Source: Paenilisteria riparia FSL S10-1204 (lineage in GTDB: Bacteria > Bacillota > Bacilli > Lactobacillales > Listeriaceae). Taken from it: DNA of 64,000 nt. Both the position numbers and the translations under genes were made by a program. Below are positions 29,510 through 40,118 of the stretch, one piece after another. Numbering within the stretch: position 1 is the stretch's first letter; each line of letters opens with the position of its first letter. The stretch covers positions 1 through 64,000 of the forward strand of contig NZ_AODL01000004.1 of assembly GCF_000525995.1 (NCBI RefSeq). The letters are read 5' to 3'. The notes under the pieces are model-generated. The model was not told where the DNA came from and ran no database searches. It saw nothing but the letters and a program-made list of their open reading frames with translations.

Positions 29510-31001
29510 ATGAATTTTATCAAACGAGCATTACTTAGTATGAAGGCACGAAAAGGAAGAACAATATTGCAATTATTTATTTTTACAATTGTGTGTGTCC
29601 TTATTCTTTCCGGATTTACTATTCAATCCGCTGCAAATAAAGCGAGTGAACTAGCACGAAAAGAACTTGGGGGGAGACGTGACATTATCCGTTGACCGCG
29701 AAAAACAAATGGAGGCACAACAAAAAGAATCCTCCAGCAGTAGCAATGGAAGCACAACACAGCGACGCATGTTTGAATCAACACCAATCGCCGTATCCGC
29801 AACTGAAAAATTAGCCAAATTAGACCACGTAGCGGGTTATAATCTTTATTCCAACACACAAGCACTAGCATCTGGCTTTGACCCAATTAAATCATCCAAT
29901 GATACATCCCAAGATAGCTCTTCATCCACAACACAACAAGGGCCAAGAGGGGAGAATAGCAATGATACAAACCGTCCGCAAATGGTTCAAGCAGACTTGA
30001 GCGTATCAGGCGTTCTAGACTCTGCCACAGCAACAAAATTTAAAGCTGGAACAGACAAATTAGTATCTGGAAAAGCAATCACAGCAAGCGATGTTGGCAA
30101 GAATGTTGTCATGATTGAAAAAACACTTGCAGAAGAAAACGACCTTAAAGTCGGTGATAAAATTAAAATCCAATCAAGCGACGAAGCAACAACAGTAGAA
30201 CTTACGATTCAAGGTATTTACGAAACAAATGATTCAGGAAGCGATGCAGCAACAAACTTCTCCTTCTTAAATCCATACAATACGATTTACGTACCATACA
30301 CAGTGGCTAATACCATCAAAGGCAGCGACAGCAAAGATACCGTTGATTCCGCGATTTATTTCATGGATGACGCAGCAAACATCAGTGCTTTTGAAAAAGA
30401 AGCAAAACAAGTATCCGCAGTAGATTGGGATACGTTCAAATTAGACGCAAATGACGCTGTTTACCAACAAATGATTGGCCCAATCGACAATGTAGCTTCC
30501 TTCTCTAAAAATGTCGTATATATCGTATCTATCGCAGGAGCTTTAATTCTAGGGCTACTCGTTATGATGCAAATTCGAGAACGAAAATATGAAATGGGTG
30601 TATTACTTGCAATCGGTGAAAAACGCTCGAAACTAGTTGGCCAGTTCTTAGTTGAAATTTTGGTAGTGGCGGTCTTGTCATTCGGAATTGCCGCGGTAAG
30701 TAGCCATTATGTGGCGCAAGTCGTCGGAAACCAATTATTGACACAACAAAACGCAACCGCATCGGAAAACACATCAAGCAGTAACCAAAGAGGTCCAGGC
30801 GGAAACGGTCGTGGCCCAGGATTTGGCGCATCACTAACAGCGAACACAAGCGAAATCAAATCACTAGATATCCAAGTAAGCCTAGAAGACATGTTGAAAA
30901 TGGGCGGAATCGGCGTTGGCATTGCCTTCATCTCTGTATTACTACCATCGATCCTTGTTCTACGCATGAATCCAAAAACAATCTTAACAAAACAAGAATA
31001 G
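29510..31001 (+). CDS. FtsX-family ABC transporter permease (frameshifted)
   Basis: About 496 residues after reconstruction. An N-terminal membrane helix, then a large extracytoplasmic MacB-like domain, then three C-terminal helices with the FtsX motif IRERKYEMGVLLAIGEK. Low-complexity Ser/Gln/Gly-rich inserts lie in the external domain and in the last external loop. The frame breaks at the six G of 29669-29674; five would join the two halves without loss. The ATPase gene follows 14 bases later, and the divergent two-component system suggests regulated export or envelope-stress function. Substrate unknown. Confidence 0.85.
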
Positions 31002-31015
31002 GAGCGTGACCCACA

Positions 31016-31703
31016 ATGACAAAAATTCTCGAATTCACCGACGTAACATATAGCTATAACCAAAGCGATAATCCCATTTTAGACAACATTAACTACACAT
31101 TCGCAACCGGCGTTTTTTACACCGTCGTAGGTAGCTCAGGATCAGGAAAAACGACTTTCCTATCCTTGGCTGGCGGACTTGACGCACCAAAAGGCGGCGA
31201 CATCTTTTACAAAGGCTTATCACTCAAAAAAATCGGCCTAAACAGATACCGCAATCAATACGTGTCAATCGTGTTCCAAAGCTACAACTTACTAACTTAC
31301 ATGACAGCCCTTCAAAACGTGACAACCGCAATGGAAATCACCCATGTGAATCAAAAAGACAAAAAACAATTCGCACTCGACATGCTAGCTAAAGTAGGCA
31401 TCGACGAAAAAAATGGCTCGCCAAAAAGTACTAACATTGAGTGGCGGCCAGCAACAACGCGTTTCCATCGCCCGAGCATTGTGTTGCGAAACCGATTTAA
31501 TCGTAGCAGACGAACCAACAGGAAACCTCGATGAACGCACAAGTAAGGAAGTCGTCACACTATTCCAAGACCTAGCACACAAAGAAGGCAAATGCGTCAT
31601 CATGGTAACGCATGACCCCGAAATTGCTAAAGTATCTGACGTAAAAATAACGATGAAGAACGGTAATTTTGAAGTGAAAGAACAAATTGCCGCAATGGTA
31701 TAA
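31016..31703 (+). CDS. ABC transporter ATP-binding protein (frameshifted)
   Basis: About 228 residues after reconstruction, of the MacB/LolD-like class that pairs with FtsX permeases. Walker A GSSGSGKTT is near residue 39, the Q-loop near 87, signature LSGGQQQR near 137 and Walker B LIVADEPTGNLDE near 157. The run of seven A at 31407-31413 shifts the frame; six joins the two halves in the usual place. It is the second gene of the exporter operon, ending at a terminator. Confidence 0.88.
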
Positions 31704-31705
31704 CG

Positions 31706-31755
31706 AAAAAACTCGCCTGATGAAGCGTCATTGCTGACTCGGCGAGTTTTGTTCT
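31706..31755. terminator. Bidirectional terminator after the exporter operon
   Basis: Stem AAAACTCGCC / GGCGAGTTTT between the convergent exporter and EVE genes. The T run is four on the plus strand and six on the minus strand. Confidence 0.75.
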
Positions 31756-31814
31756 TATAAAAAGATTAAAAAACGATGATTCCACATTGCTTCATGATAC
31801 CAGATAAGCTCGTA

Positions 31815-32252
31815 TTATCCATTTTCATACTTCATCGGTAAGCCCATTTTCTCAGCAAGCACTAGAAAAAAAGCTTTATCAATCTCGAAATGCCCATAAC
31901 GAAGAGAAGAACGGTATTTTTGCCACGCATCTAGTTTCGAAATAGCATGTAACGGAACTTCCTTCGCATTAGGAAAAAAATCAACATCCTTTCGATAAGG
32001 AATAAAAGTCTCTGTCATTGCAAAAGGATACACATCCGAACCCTTCACACGCCCAATAGCTGTAAAACATTGGCACATCTCTTTGCTTCCAAGTTCCCGC
32101 TTCGGACTATAATAAATCAACCAATCCCCAGGCTTCATCCGTTTCAATGGAGCCTCTTTTCCATGACATAACTGTGAAAAACCACCTTCAACACCGAGTG
32201 TAACATGATTCAAAGATGCCACACCAATCCAATATTTTGTCACTTTAATCAT
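31815..32252 (-). CDS. EVE-domain protein
   Basis: 145 residues filling one EVE domain (YWIGVASLNHV at the start, then MKPGDWLIYYSPKR near 38-51 and SLRYGHFEIDKAFF near 114). EVE domains of the PUA-like fold bind modified bases in DNA or RNA; the target here is unknown. Its start overlaps the marR stop by 8 bases, so it is coupled to that gene. As I recall, this pair is not beside alaS in L. monocytogenes. Confidence 0.85.
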   Translation of the reverse strand: MIKVTKYWIGVASLNHVTLGVEGGFSQLCHGKEAPLKRMKPGDWLIYYSPKRELGSKEMCQCFTAIGRVKGSDVYPFAMTETFIPYRKDVDFFPNAKEVPLHAISKLDAWQKYRSSLRYGHFEIDKAFFLVLAEKMGLPMKYENG

Positions 32253-32694
32253 CTTCTTTCGTTAATTCTTGTAAGGCATGCTGGAATTGTTTCAACTCCG
32301 ACACATTGGAAAAAAAGACTGTATCAATATTTTCAACAATCGGAAGTGCGATTTCAAGTTTCGCCTGACCAGCGTGAGTGAGTGAAATTGCTTTTGCACG
32401 TGGATCATTTTTGGCTACCGTTCGCCAAATAAGTGCCTTTTTTTCAAGCAATTTTAAAACCTGAGAGACCGTCATTACATCCATGTCCGAAAAATTTGCG
32501 ATAGTCACTTGAAAAACTTCCTCACTGGATTGAGAAAGATACCCAACAGCGGTCAAAACAACAAATTGCGGATGCGTTAAATCAATCCCTTGTAGCGCTT
32601 GTTTAACGCGTGTATGCCAATGATTATATGCTCGCATGAATAGAAATCCAGTAGACTCAGAAGCATTACGCCCGAATTTTGATGGGAAATCCAT
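32245..32694 (-). CDS. MarR-family transcriptional regulator
   Basis: 149 residues from ATG 32694, with AAGGAGGGG 6 bases upstream; the longer frame to 32769 is rejected. The winged helix covers about residues 30-110: DLTHPQFVVLTAV, then MDVMTVSQVLKLLEKKALI as recognition helix and RTVAKNDPRAKAISLT as wing. Such proteins usually autoregulate. It is the first gene of the marR-EVE operon and probably binds its own promoter. Confidence 0.88.
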   Translation of the reverse strand: MDFPSKFGRNASESTGFLFMRAYNHWHTRVKQALQGIDLTHPQFVVLTAVGYLSQSSEEVFQVTIANFSDMDVMTVSQVLKLLEKKALIWRTVAKNDPRAKAISLTHAGQAKLEIALPIVENIDTVFFSNVSELKQFQHALQELTKEDD

Positions 32695-32725
32695 GTCTAG
32701 CCCCTCCTTTTTAATATGTACACTT

Positions 32726-32754
32726 ATTATATGTCTATTTACAATTTCAGTCAA
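32726..32754 (-). promoter_or_regulatory. Promoter of marR-EVE operon
   Basis: On the minus strand TTGACT (32754-32749), a 17-base spacer, and a perfect TATAAT (32731-32726), about 30 bases before marR. Confidence 0.75.
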
Positions 32755-32775
32755 GCAAACATACTTCATTAATCA

Positions 32776-32804
32776 TTGACACAGCCAGACACATCCTTTA
32801 TAAT
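32776..32804 (+). promoter_or_regulatory. Consensus promoter of alaS T-box
   Basis: Perfect TTGACA (32776-32781), 17-base spacer and perfect TATAAT (32799-32804), about 25 bases before the T-box stem I. It is divergent from the marR promoter. Confidence 0.85.
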
Positions 32805-32827
32805 TTCAAGTATCATACAATTAAAAA

Positions 32828-33060
32828 TAGTGTGAGCCTAAAGAAAGACGCGCGTTTACTAGAGAAGTGTTCCTTGGCTGTAAGAACACAAACGAGATGC
32901 GATTTCTGTGCTAACTCACGATTACGATGGCTATTTTTCGTTTTCCCGCGTTAAGGGATTTAAAGAGGTAATGATTCAAGTCTTATATCATTGCAAACAG
33001 GGTGGTACCGCGAACATATTCGTCCCTGTGTTGCGAGACGATATAAGGCTTTTTGTTTTG
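32828..33060 (+). ncRNA. T-box riboswitch controlling alaS
   Basis: Leader RNA sensing uncharged tRNA-Ala. Stem I closes with GTGAG (32832-32836) and CTCAC (32915-32919). Just before the 3' arm, the specifier codon is GCT (32910-32912), an Ala codon followed by A. The T-box core AGGGTGGTACCGCG is at 32999-33012. A TCGTC...GACGA hairpin with CTTTTTG follows as the likely terminator, although its stem is imperfect. Confidence 0.9.
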
Positions 33061-33097
33061 TATCCATGCTCGCGCCAATCAAAAGGAGGAAATAAAG

Positions 33098-35728
33098 ATG
33101 AAGCAATTATCAAGTGCTGAAGTAAGACAAATGTTCCTAGACTTTTCCAGGAAAAAGGGCACCAAGTGGAGCCAAGCGCACCGCTCGTACCAATTAACGA
33201 CGCATCATTATTATGGATTAATAGTGGCGTTGCAACACTAAAAAAATATTTTGATGGCAGTGTCATTCCAGATAATCCTCGTATTACCAATGCACAAAAA
33301 TCAATCCGTACAAATGATATCGAAAATGTAGGAAAAACAGCGCGTCACCACACATTTTTTGAAATGTTAGGGAATTTTTCCATTGGAGATTACTTTAAAG
33401 AAGAAGCCATCGTCTGGGCTTGGGAATTCCTAACGAGCCCGAAATGGATTGGCTTTGATCCCGATAAATTATACGTAACGGTTTATCCAGAAGACGAAGA
33501 AGCAAAAAATATTTGGAAAGAAAAAGTTGGTTTAACAGACGATCATATTGTGCCAATTGAAGATAATTTTTGGGATATTGGGGAAGGCCCAAGTGGTCCA
33601 GATAGTGAGATTTTCTATGACCGTGGCGAAGCTTATGGCAATAATCCAACTGACCCAGAACTATATCCAGGCGGTGAAAATGAGCGTTACTTAGAAATCT
33701 GGAACCTCGTATTCTCGCAATTCAATCACAATGCAGACGGCACATACACACCACTTCCAAAGAAAAACATCGATACAGGGATGGGGCTAGAACGTATGGT
33801 TTCCATTATCCAAGATGCGCCAACAAACTTCGAAACAGATTTATTCATGCCGATTATTCGTGAAGTAGAAGCAATTTCAGGAGAAAAATACGGTCAAAAC
33901 CCAGAAACAGACACGGCATTTAAAGTCATCGCGGACCACATTCGTACTGTAGCATTTGCCATTGGCGACAGCGCATTGCCATCAAACGAAGGACGAGGCT
34001 ATGTATTACGTCGTTTACTGCGCCGTGCCGTTCGTTACGCCAAAAACATCAACATCAACGAGCCGTTTATGTACAAACTTGTCCCAGTAGTCGGCCAAAT
34101 CATGAACAGCTACTACCCAGAAGTTGAAAAACAAACTGAATTCATCCAAAAAATCATCCGTACAGAAGAAGAACGCTTCCATGAGACGCTAAACGAAGGC
34201 TTAGCTATTTTAGAAGAAATGATGACTGCTGCGAAAGAATCAGGCCAAATGAGTGGTGCAGATATTTTCAAGTTGTATGATACATTTGGTTTCCCAGTCG
34301 AATTGACAGAAGAATACGCCGAGGACAATGGCTTAACAGTGGATCATGCTGGTTTTGAAGAAGAAATGAACAAACAACGAGATCGTGCTCGAAATGCCCG
34401 CGCTGACGTCAAATCGATGAGCGTGCAAACCGAATTACTAACGAGTCTTACTGAAAAGAGCCGATTTGTAGGCTATGAAGCAACAACAGTCGCTACCGAA
34501 GTGCTTTATATCATTAAATCAGGTAGTCTAGCCGAAAGTGCGTCACGTGGTGAAAAAGCGCAAGTCATCTTCAAAGAAACGCCGTTTTTATGCAGAGAGT
34601 GGTGGACAAGTAGCTGATCATGGCGTCATCACAAAAGCAGGATTCACAGCAACCGTTTTAAACGTTCAAAAAACACCAAACAAACAAAATATCCACGAAA
34701 TCCGCATTGAATCGGGTAGTCTCAACAAAGGCGACCATGTGACACTAGAAGTAGACAAAGAATCTCGCCGCGGGATCATCAAAAACCATACAGCAACCCA
34801 TCTATTACACCGTGCCCTAAAAGACGTATTAGGTGATCACGTCAACCAAGCAGGTTCCCTTGTAGAACCGAACCGTTTGCGCTTTGATTTCTCACATTTT
34901 GGCCAAATTACAGAAGCCGAACTATCCAAAATGGAACACATCGTTAACCGTAAAATCTGGGATCAATTGGCTGTTGACATTAAAGAAATGCCAATCAAAG
35001 AAGCAAAAGAGCTCGGTGCTATGGCGCTTTTTGGCGAGAAATATGGCGATGTTGTTCGTGTGGTACGCATTGGCAATTACAGTATCGAACTTTGTGGCGG
35101 TATCCATGTCAAAAATACAGCTGAAATTGGCCTTTTCAACATCATTTCTGAAAGCGGTATTGGTGCAGGAACACGACGCATCGATGCAGTTACAGGTGAA
35201 TCTGCATATCGTTTCTTAAACCAGCAAGAACACTATCTAAAAGAAACAGCCAATTTACTAAAAACAACACCAAGAGAATCTCCGCAAAAAGTAGAACAAT
35301 TACACCAAGAAGTGCGCGAATTAAAACGCGAAAACGAATCTTTGCATGCTAAATTAGCAAACGTTGCAAGTGCTGATATTTTCAGTAACCCAGAAGATGT
35401 TGGTGGTATTTCAGTTATTGCTAAGCAGGTAAACGCAAAAGACATGAACCAATTACGTCAATACATGGATAATTGGAAAGAAACAAAAGCAAGCGGCATT
35501 CTTGTCCTAGGCGCCGCACATGACGATAAAGTGAGTCTCATCTCTGCTGTCTCAGAGGACCTAATCAAACAAGGCTATCATGCTGGAAAACTACTAAAAG
35601 AAGTAGCAACGCGTTGCGGCGGTAACGGTGGTGGGCGTCCTGATACAGCCCAAGCAGGAGGAAAAGACCCAGAGAAGTTAGCAAGTGCATTAGCTTACGT
35701 CACAGAATGGGTTGCAGCCCAGCAATAA
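33098..35728 (+). CDS. alaS: Alanyl-tRNA synthetase (two frameshifts)
   Basis: Charges tRNA-Ala. About 876 residues after reconstruction. ATG 33098 codes for [16 protein letters not shown] and follows AAAGGAGG. A missing T in the T4 run at 33143-33146 and an extra T in the T5 run at 34585-34589 leave the middle 480 codons out of frame with both ends; the shifts cancel. Catalytic GDYFKEE and IADHIRT regions lie in the first half, the editing domain with [11 protein letters not shown] and CGGIHV in the second, and the C-terminal oligomerisation domain ends with [12 protein letters not shown]. Regulated by the upstream T-box. Confidence 0.93.
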
Positions 35729-35848
35729 GCACTGGCATGTAATAAATATCATCTAAAATCAGCATCTCCTTTGTTATTTTTCACAAGTTAGTGTAGAATG
35801 AATGATGAACAGTAGTGTGATAACAATGGAAAAGAGGTGCTGGTCAAG

Positions 35849-36118
35849 ATGGCTTCTGATAAAACAATGTTCTATAATTTTGGCGATGATTCAATCGAAG
35901 AAGATGTAAAGCTTTTGATGGGGCAAGTTTACGTGGCTCTTGAAGAAAAAGGATATAATCCGATTAACCAAATTGTTGGTTATTTACTATCTGGTGATCC
36001 AGCGTATATTCCACGCCATAATGACGCTCGTAATTTGATTCGCCGTTTAGAGCGTGATGAGATTATCGAAGAACTCGTAAAGGCGTACCTAAAAAACAAT
36101 GAGATTGGTGACAAATGA
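35849..36118 (+). CDS. IreB family regulatory phosphoprotein (UPF0297)
   Basis: 89 residues from ATG 35849, which follows AGAGGTG; the frame opens 12 bases earlier. Sequence features [11 protein letters not shown] and [17 protein letters not shown] are typical of IreB/YrzL. In enterococci IreB is a substrate of the Ser/Thr kinase IreK in cell-wall stress; that role is inferred here. The alaS-ireB-ruvX order is conserved. Its stop overlaps the ruvX start (ATGA). Confidence 0.92.
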   Translation: MASDKTMFYNFGDDSIEEDVKLLMGQVYVALEEKGYNPINQIVGYLLSGDPAYIPRHNDARNLIRRLERDEIIEELVKAYLKNNEIGDK

Positions 36119-36531
36119 GAACAATGGGATTAGATGTTGGCTCAGTGACTGTTGGCGTAGCAATTAGTGATGCACTAGGCTGGACCGCACAAGGCATTGA
36201 GACAATCACAATAAATGAGCAGGCGAAACAATTCGGCTACGACCGAGTAAAAGAGCTTGCAGAACAAAATGAGGTCACGAAAATTGTGGTCGGTTTGCCA
36301 AAAAACATGAATAACACGATTGGCGAGCGCGCAGAAGCTTCGCAAAAGTATGCAGAAGTGTTGGAGAGTCGTACGGGAATTCCAGTTGTTTTATGGGATG
36401 AACGATTGACGACAGCCGCTGCAGAACGCACATTATTAGAAGCTGATGTAAGCCGCAAGAAACGCAAGAAAGTTATCGATAAGCTTGCAGCAGTAATGAT
36501 TTTGCAATCTTATTTAGATGCAAACAATTAA
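36115..36531 (+). CDS. ruvX: Putative pre-16S rRNA nuclease YqgF/RuvX
   Basis: 138 residues with an RNase H-like fold: [16 protein letters not shown] at the start with the first catalytic Asp, [13 protein letters not shown] in the middle, and [11 protein letters not shown] near residue 88 with further acidic residues. Processing of 16S rRNA ends is the currently favoured role. It is coupled to the upstream ireB gene and followed by the DUF1292 gene. Confidence 0.93.
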   Translation: MRTMGLDVGSVTVGVAISDALGWTAQGIETITINEQAKQFGYDRVKELAEQNEVTKIVVGLPKNMNNTIGERAEASQKYAEVLESRTGIPVVLWDERLTTAAAERTLLEADVSRKKRKKVIDKLAAVMILQSYLDANN

Positions 36532-36550
36532 TGATAAAGAGGTGTCCATT

Positions 36551-36844
36551 ATGACAGAAAATCATGAACATGATCACGAACACATTACAGTAGTAGACGA
36601 AGATGGTAACGAGGAGCTTTATGCGGTCCTTTTCTCGTTTAATTCCGATGAGTTTGAGAAATCTTACGTTCTTTATTACCCAGAAAGCGCTGAAGATGAA
36701 GAAGAAATCGAATTACAAGCTTCTTCCTTCATCGAAAACGAAGATGGTACACAAGGTGAATTAAAACCTGTAGAAACAGAAGAAGAGTGGGATATGATTG
36801 AAGAAGTTCTAGCAACATTCCTGGAAGATGAGGACGAAGAGTAA
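36551..36844 (+). CDS. DUF1292 acidic protein (YrzB-like)
   Basis: 97 residues from ATG 36551, downstream of AGAGGTG. Very acidic; [17 protein letters not shown] and SYVLYYPES fit DUF1292 (YrzB). No function is known to me. It is the last gene of the alaS-ireB-ruvX run and ends at a strong terminator. Confidence 0.88.
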   Translation: MTENHEHDHEHITVVDEDGNEELYAVLFSFNSDEFEKSYVLYYPESAEDEEEIELQASSFIENEDGTQGELKPVETEEEWDMIEEVLATFLEDEDEE

Positions 36845-36850
36845 AAATAA

Positions 36851-36896
36851 AGGCAGGAGATATACACGCGTTGTGTGTGTATCTCCTGCCTCTTTT
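36851..36896. terminator. Bidirectional terminator between yrzB-like gene and dedA
   Basis: Seventeen-base-pair stem (AGGCAGGAGATATACAC with GTGTGTATCTCCTGCCT) with a short loop and T-rich flanks on both sides. Confidence 0.9.
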
Positions 36897-36905
36897 GTTG
36901 ATCCT

Positions 36906-37529
36906 TCAAGCTGTTGGTTTACGTTTTTTAACAATTTTTACGATTAAATAAATGACGATGATGACAAGTAGCGCAAGCATGGCGTAGCTTATTGGGCGTG
37001 TATATTGTTCTACAACACTCCAGTTGGCACCAAGTTTGTATCCTAAATAGGTCAGGAAAATGTTCCACGGAATACAGCCAAGAATCGTATAAACGACGAA
37101 TTTCCAAATATTCATCTTTGCAATACCAGCAGGAAGTGAAATGAACGTCCGAATAACCGGTAGAATTCGCCCGAAAAATACAGCCGATGCGCCATACTTC
37201 TGAAACCAATGTTCCGCCAAATCCAGATGACCAACATTTAAGAAAATATATTTCCCGAATTTTAAAACAAGTGCGCGACCGCCAAATTTCCCTATATAGT
37301 ATGCGATTAGAGAGCCAACTAGATTTCCAGCAATCCCCGCGAAAACAACGAGCCAAAAGTTCAAATTGCCAGCCTCTGCCATGAAACCGCCGAACAGCAT
37401 CACGACTTCACTTGGAAGTGGGATACAGACGCTTTCAATCACCATTGCCCAGAAAATGCCCCAATGGCCAAATAAATCAATTAATGTCATCACAAAGTTT
37501 TGTAGTCCTTCAATAACAGAATGTAGCAT
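36906..37529 (-). CDS. DedA-family membrane protein
   Basis: 207 residues from ATG 37529; the frame to 37580 is longer but has no better start. Five to six hydrophobic stretches, with the DedA/VTT signature in FFGRILPVIRTFISLPAGIAKM and an acidic residue in IESVCIPLPSE. Members move undecaprenyl phosphate or other lipids across the membrane; the substrate is not shown by sequence. It is transcribed convergent with the ruvX run. Confidence 0.9.
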   Translation of the reverse strand: MLHSVIEGLQNFVMTLIDLFGHWGIFWAMVIESVCIPLPSEVVMLFGGFMAEAGNLNFWLVVFAGIAGNLVGSLIAYYIGKFGGRALVLKFGKYIFLNVGHLDLAEHWFQKYGASAVFFGRILPVIRTFISLPAGIAKMNIWKFVVYTILGCIPWNIFLTYLGYKLGANWSVVEQYTRPISYAMLALLVIIVIYLIVKIVKKRKPTA

Positions 37530-37614
37530 AGAAAGCCTTCTTTCTTTTTGTATTGTTCTATTATAGCTAAATATGTCCAAAACGTCACGAATTTATATTT
37601 TTTGTAGAATGTGG

Positions 37615-37644
37615 TTGAACAATCATACGCATTACCGTTATAAT
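37615..37644 (+). promoter_or_regulatory. Promoter of mltG
   Basis: TTGAAC (37615-37620), 18-base spacer, perfect TATAAT (37639-37644), about 45 bases before the mltG start. Confidence 0.65.
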
Positions 37645-37688
37645 AGATAAGGAATAGTTTTGTATAGACGAATGAAAGAGGTTTAGAT

Positions 37689-38756
37689 ATGAAAAAATCC
37701 AAGAGCAAAATGATCACGCTAATTATTTCAAGTATTGCGTTGATACTTGTTGCCGTAACGGTTGGAGGCTATTTTTATGTGGATTCGCAATTGCAAGCCG
37801 TGAACGCCAAAAGCAATGAATCCATTATTGTTGATATCCCAAAAGGTTCTAAAGTGTCAGAAATAGGCGATATCCTAGAAGAAAACCAAGTGATTCATAG
37901 CAGTATGATTTTTACGTATTATGTGAAATATAAAAATGAAGTGAATTTAAAAGCGGGAAGATACAAATTAAGCCCATCGATGTCTGTGGAACAAGTTATT
38001 TCTGAACTAAAGAAAGGTCAGGTTGTTGCGCCTTCGAAGCTTGTCATCCCAGAAGGCTATACGCTAGATCAGATTGCTGATCGAATGGTAATATATCAAC
38101 CGACATTAAAAAAAGAAGATGTTCTAAAAGTAATGGATGATCAAGCGTTCGTGAAAGAACTGATTAAGGCTTACCCGGATACGCTTAGCAACGCCGTGTT
38201 AGCGCCGAATGTGAAGCATCCTCTGGAAGGCTATTTATATCCAGCCACATACGAATTTGATAGTAAGCAAGATGCGAAAGCAATGATTACGCAAATGGTG
38301 AAGGCTACAGATACTAATATTGCTCAGTTTAAGCCGGAACTTACGAAACAGAAAATGTCTGTCCATACCTTTTTGACGATGTCTTCTCTAATTGAGAAAG
38401 AAGCAACTGCGAATGTGGACCGCAAGAAGATTTCCAGTGTCTTCTATAACCGAATAAAAGCCCAGATGCCATTACAAACCGACCCAACGGTACTTTATGC
38501 GCTTGGAAAACATAAATCAAGGACGCTGTACAAAGATTTAGAAGTCGACTCCCCATATAATACCTACAAAAATAAAGGTCTACCACCTGGTCCGATTTCT
38601 AACAGTGGCCAAACATCGATGGAAGCTGCGTTGGCTCCTGAGAAGACGGATTACCTGTACTTCTTAGCGAATACGAAAACGGGACAAGTTTACTTTTCAA
38701 AAACATTAGAAGAGCATAATAAGTTAAAACAAGAACACATTACGAATAATGATTAA
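37689..38756 (+). CDS. mltG: Endolytic murein transglycosylase MltG
   Basis: Membrane enzyme that cuts nascent glycan strands. 355 residues with an N-terminal span (8-30), a LysM-like domain (IIVDIPKGSKVSEIGDIL) and the YceG catalytic domain. The catalytic Glu is in SLIEKEA near residue 237, and LPPGPISNSG near 296 is the typical substrate groove. AGAGG precedes the ATG. trmR and udk follow; an inverted repeat separates them. Confidence 0.95.
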   Translation: MKKSKSKMITLIISSIALILVAVTVGGYFYVDSQLQAVNAKSNESIIVDIPKGSKVSEIGDILEENQVIHSSMIFTYYVKYKNEVNLKAGRYKLSPSMSVEQVISELKKGQVVAPSKLVIPEGYTLDQIADRMVIYQPTLKKEDVLKVMDDQAFVKELIKAYPDTLSNAVLAPNVKHPLEGYLYPATYEFDSKQDAKAMITQMVKATDTNIAQFKPELTKQKMSVHTFLTMSSLIEKEATANVDRKKISSVFYNRIKAQMPLQTDPTVLYALGKHKSRTLYKDLEVDSPYNTYKNKGLPPGPISNSGQTSMEAALAPEKTDYLYFLANTKTGQVYFSKTLEEHNKLKQEHITNND

Positions 38757-38838
38757 ATGAAAGCTGCGATAAGCGTTTGTTGTATGCCTTTGGTATGACA
38801 GACGCTTATCATTAGTTGATTAAAGGGGATAAAAAGCC

Positions 38839-39486
38839 GTGAATGATACGCTAATTCATAATTATTTGCTTTCACATATTCCAGAACGCAAACCATTTTT
38901 TATGGAATTGGAAGCTTATGCTAAGGAACACGAAGTACCGGTTATGGAAATTGATTCGATGCATTTTATGTTGCAAATTATGCAGATTCAACAGCCAAAA
39001 CGAATTTTAGAAATTGGTACTGCGATTGGATATTCTGCTTTACGGATGGCAGATGTCTTGCCGAATGTACATATTGTGACGATGGAACGCGATGAAACGA
39101 GATACGATCGCGCATGGCATAACGTTCGTGCGTTTGGTGTTGAAGACCGTGTCGAAGTTTTACTTATGGATGCGTTAGAAGATAGCTCTATCATACTTGA
39201 AAAAGAGAATTTTGATGCAATTTTTATCGATGCGGCCAAAGCCCAATATGCGAAGTTCTTTGATATTTATATTGAGAAACTGGCTCCAAATGGTGTTATT
39301 TACAGTGATAATGTCCTTTTCAAAGGGTTGGCGCTACACGATTCACCACGAGCGCAGCAAAAACAACGCGTGTCACGAAAAATGCGCGAATTCAACGATT
39401 GGTTACTGCAAAATCCTAATTTCACAACAACAACGATTCCACTTGGAGATGGTCTTGCGATTAGTCGCAGAAAGGGGGATGTATAA
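38839..39486 (+). CDS. trmR: tRNA 5-hydroxyuridine methyltransferase TrmR (YrrM)
   Basis: SAM-dependent O-methyltransferase of the class I fold; in Bacillus, YrrM/TrmR makes 5-methoxyuridine at tRNA position 34. 215 residues, GTG start with AAAGGGG upstream. The SAM motif [16 protein letters not shown] is near residue 54, and IDAAKAQY near 132 holds the metal-binding acid. It overlaps udk by one base (TAATG), so the two are cotranscribed. Confidence 0.88.
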   Translation: MNDTLIHNYLLSHIPERKPFFMELEAYAKEHEVPVMEIDSMHFMLQIMQIQQPKRILEIGTAIGYSALRMADVLPNVHIVTMERDETRYDRAWHNVRAFGVEDRVEVLLMDALEDSSIILEKENFDAIFIDAAKAQYAKFFDIYIEKLAPNGVIYSDNVLFKGLALHDSPRAQQKQRVSRKMREFNDWLLQNPNFTTTTIPLGDGLAISRRKGDV

Positions 39487-40118
39487 TGTTGCAGAAAAAG
39501 CCGATAGTGGTGGGTGTCACTGGTGGAAGTGGTTCAGGGAAAACAAGTGTTAGCAAGGCGATTTATGATCATTTCACAGGCCACTCGATTTTAATGTTAG
39601 AACAAGATTTTTATTATAAAGATCAGGCAGAAATGGCGTTTGAAGAACGTTTGGAGACGAATTATGACCATCCACTAGCCTTTGATACCGACCTTTTAAT
39701 TCGACATTTGAAGCAATTGTTACGTTATGAACCAATCGATAAGCCGGTTTACGATTACGAATTATATACGCGATCCAGCGAAATTATTCACCAAGAACCA
39801 AAAGAAGTCATTATTTTAGAAGGAATATTGATTCTTGAAGATCCGCGTTTACGTGACTTGATGGACATTAAAGTGTACGTTGACACCGATGATGATATTC
39901 GGATTTTGCGACGTATGGTTCGCGATGTGAACGAGCGTGGTCGGACGATGGAATCAGTTATTGAGCAGTATTTAAACGTTGTGAAGCCGATGTACCAGAA
40001 GTTTATCGAGCCAACAAGAAAATATGCAGATATTATTATTCCTGAAGGTGGCGAAAACAAGGTAGCCATTGATTTAATGACAACAAAAGTTGCAACAATC
40101 CTAGAAGCGCACCTATAA
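39486..40118 (+). CDS. udk: Uridine kinase
   Basis: Phosphorylates uridine and cytidine in pyrimidine salvage. 210 residues, with P-loop [12 protein letters not shown] near residue 9, DHPLAFD near 57 and the Arg-rich lid [16 protein letters not shown] near 139. The start shares a base with the trmR stop. Confidence 0.95.
   Translation: MLQKKPIVVGVTGGSGSGKTSVSKAIYDHFTGHSILMLEQDFYYKDQAEMAFEERLETNYDHPLAFDTDLLIRHLKQLLRYEPIDKPVYDYELYTRSSEIIHQEPKEVIILEGILILEDPRLRDLMDIKVYVDTDDDIRILRRMVRDVNERGRTMESVIEQYLNVVKPMYQKFIEPTRKYADIIIPEGGENKVAIDLMTTKVATILEAHL

Noticed and set aside
31016-31703. Programmed frameshift in the ABC ATPase
   Set aside because: Only a homopolymer length difference is seen, with no stimulatory structure noticed, and the same type of break occurs in unrelated genes nearby.
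38769-38811. Inverted repeat GATAAGCGT / ACGCTTATC between mltG and trmR as a terminator
   Set aside because: The stem is real but no T tract follows; it may be a pause or stability element only.
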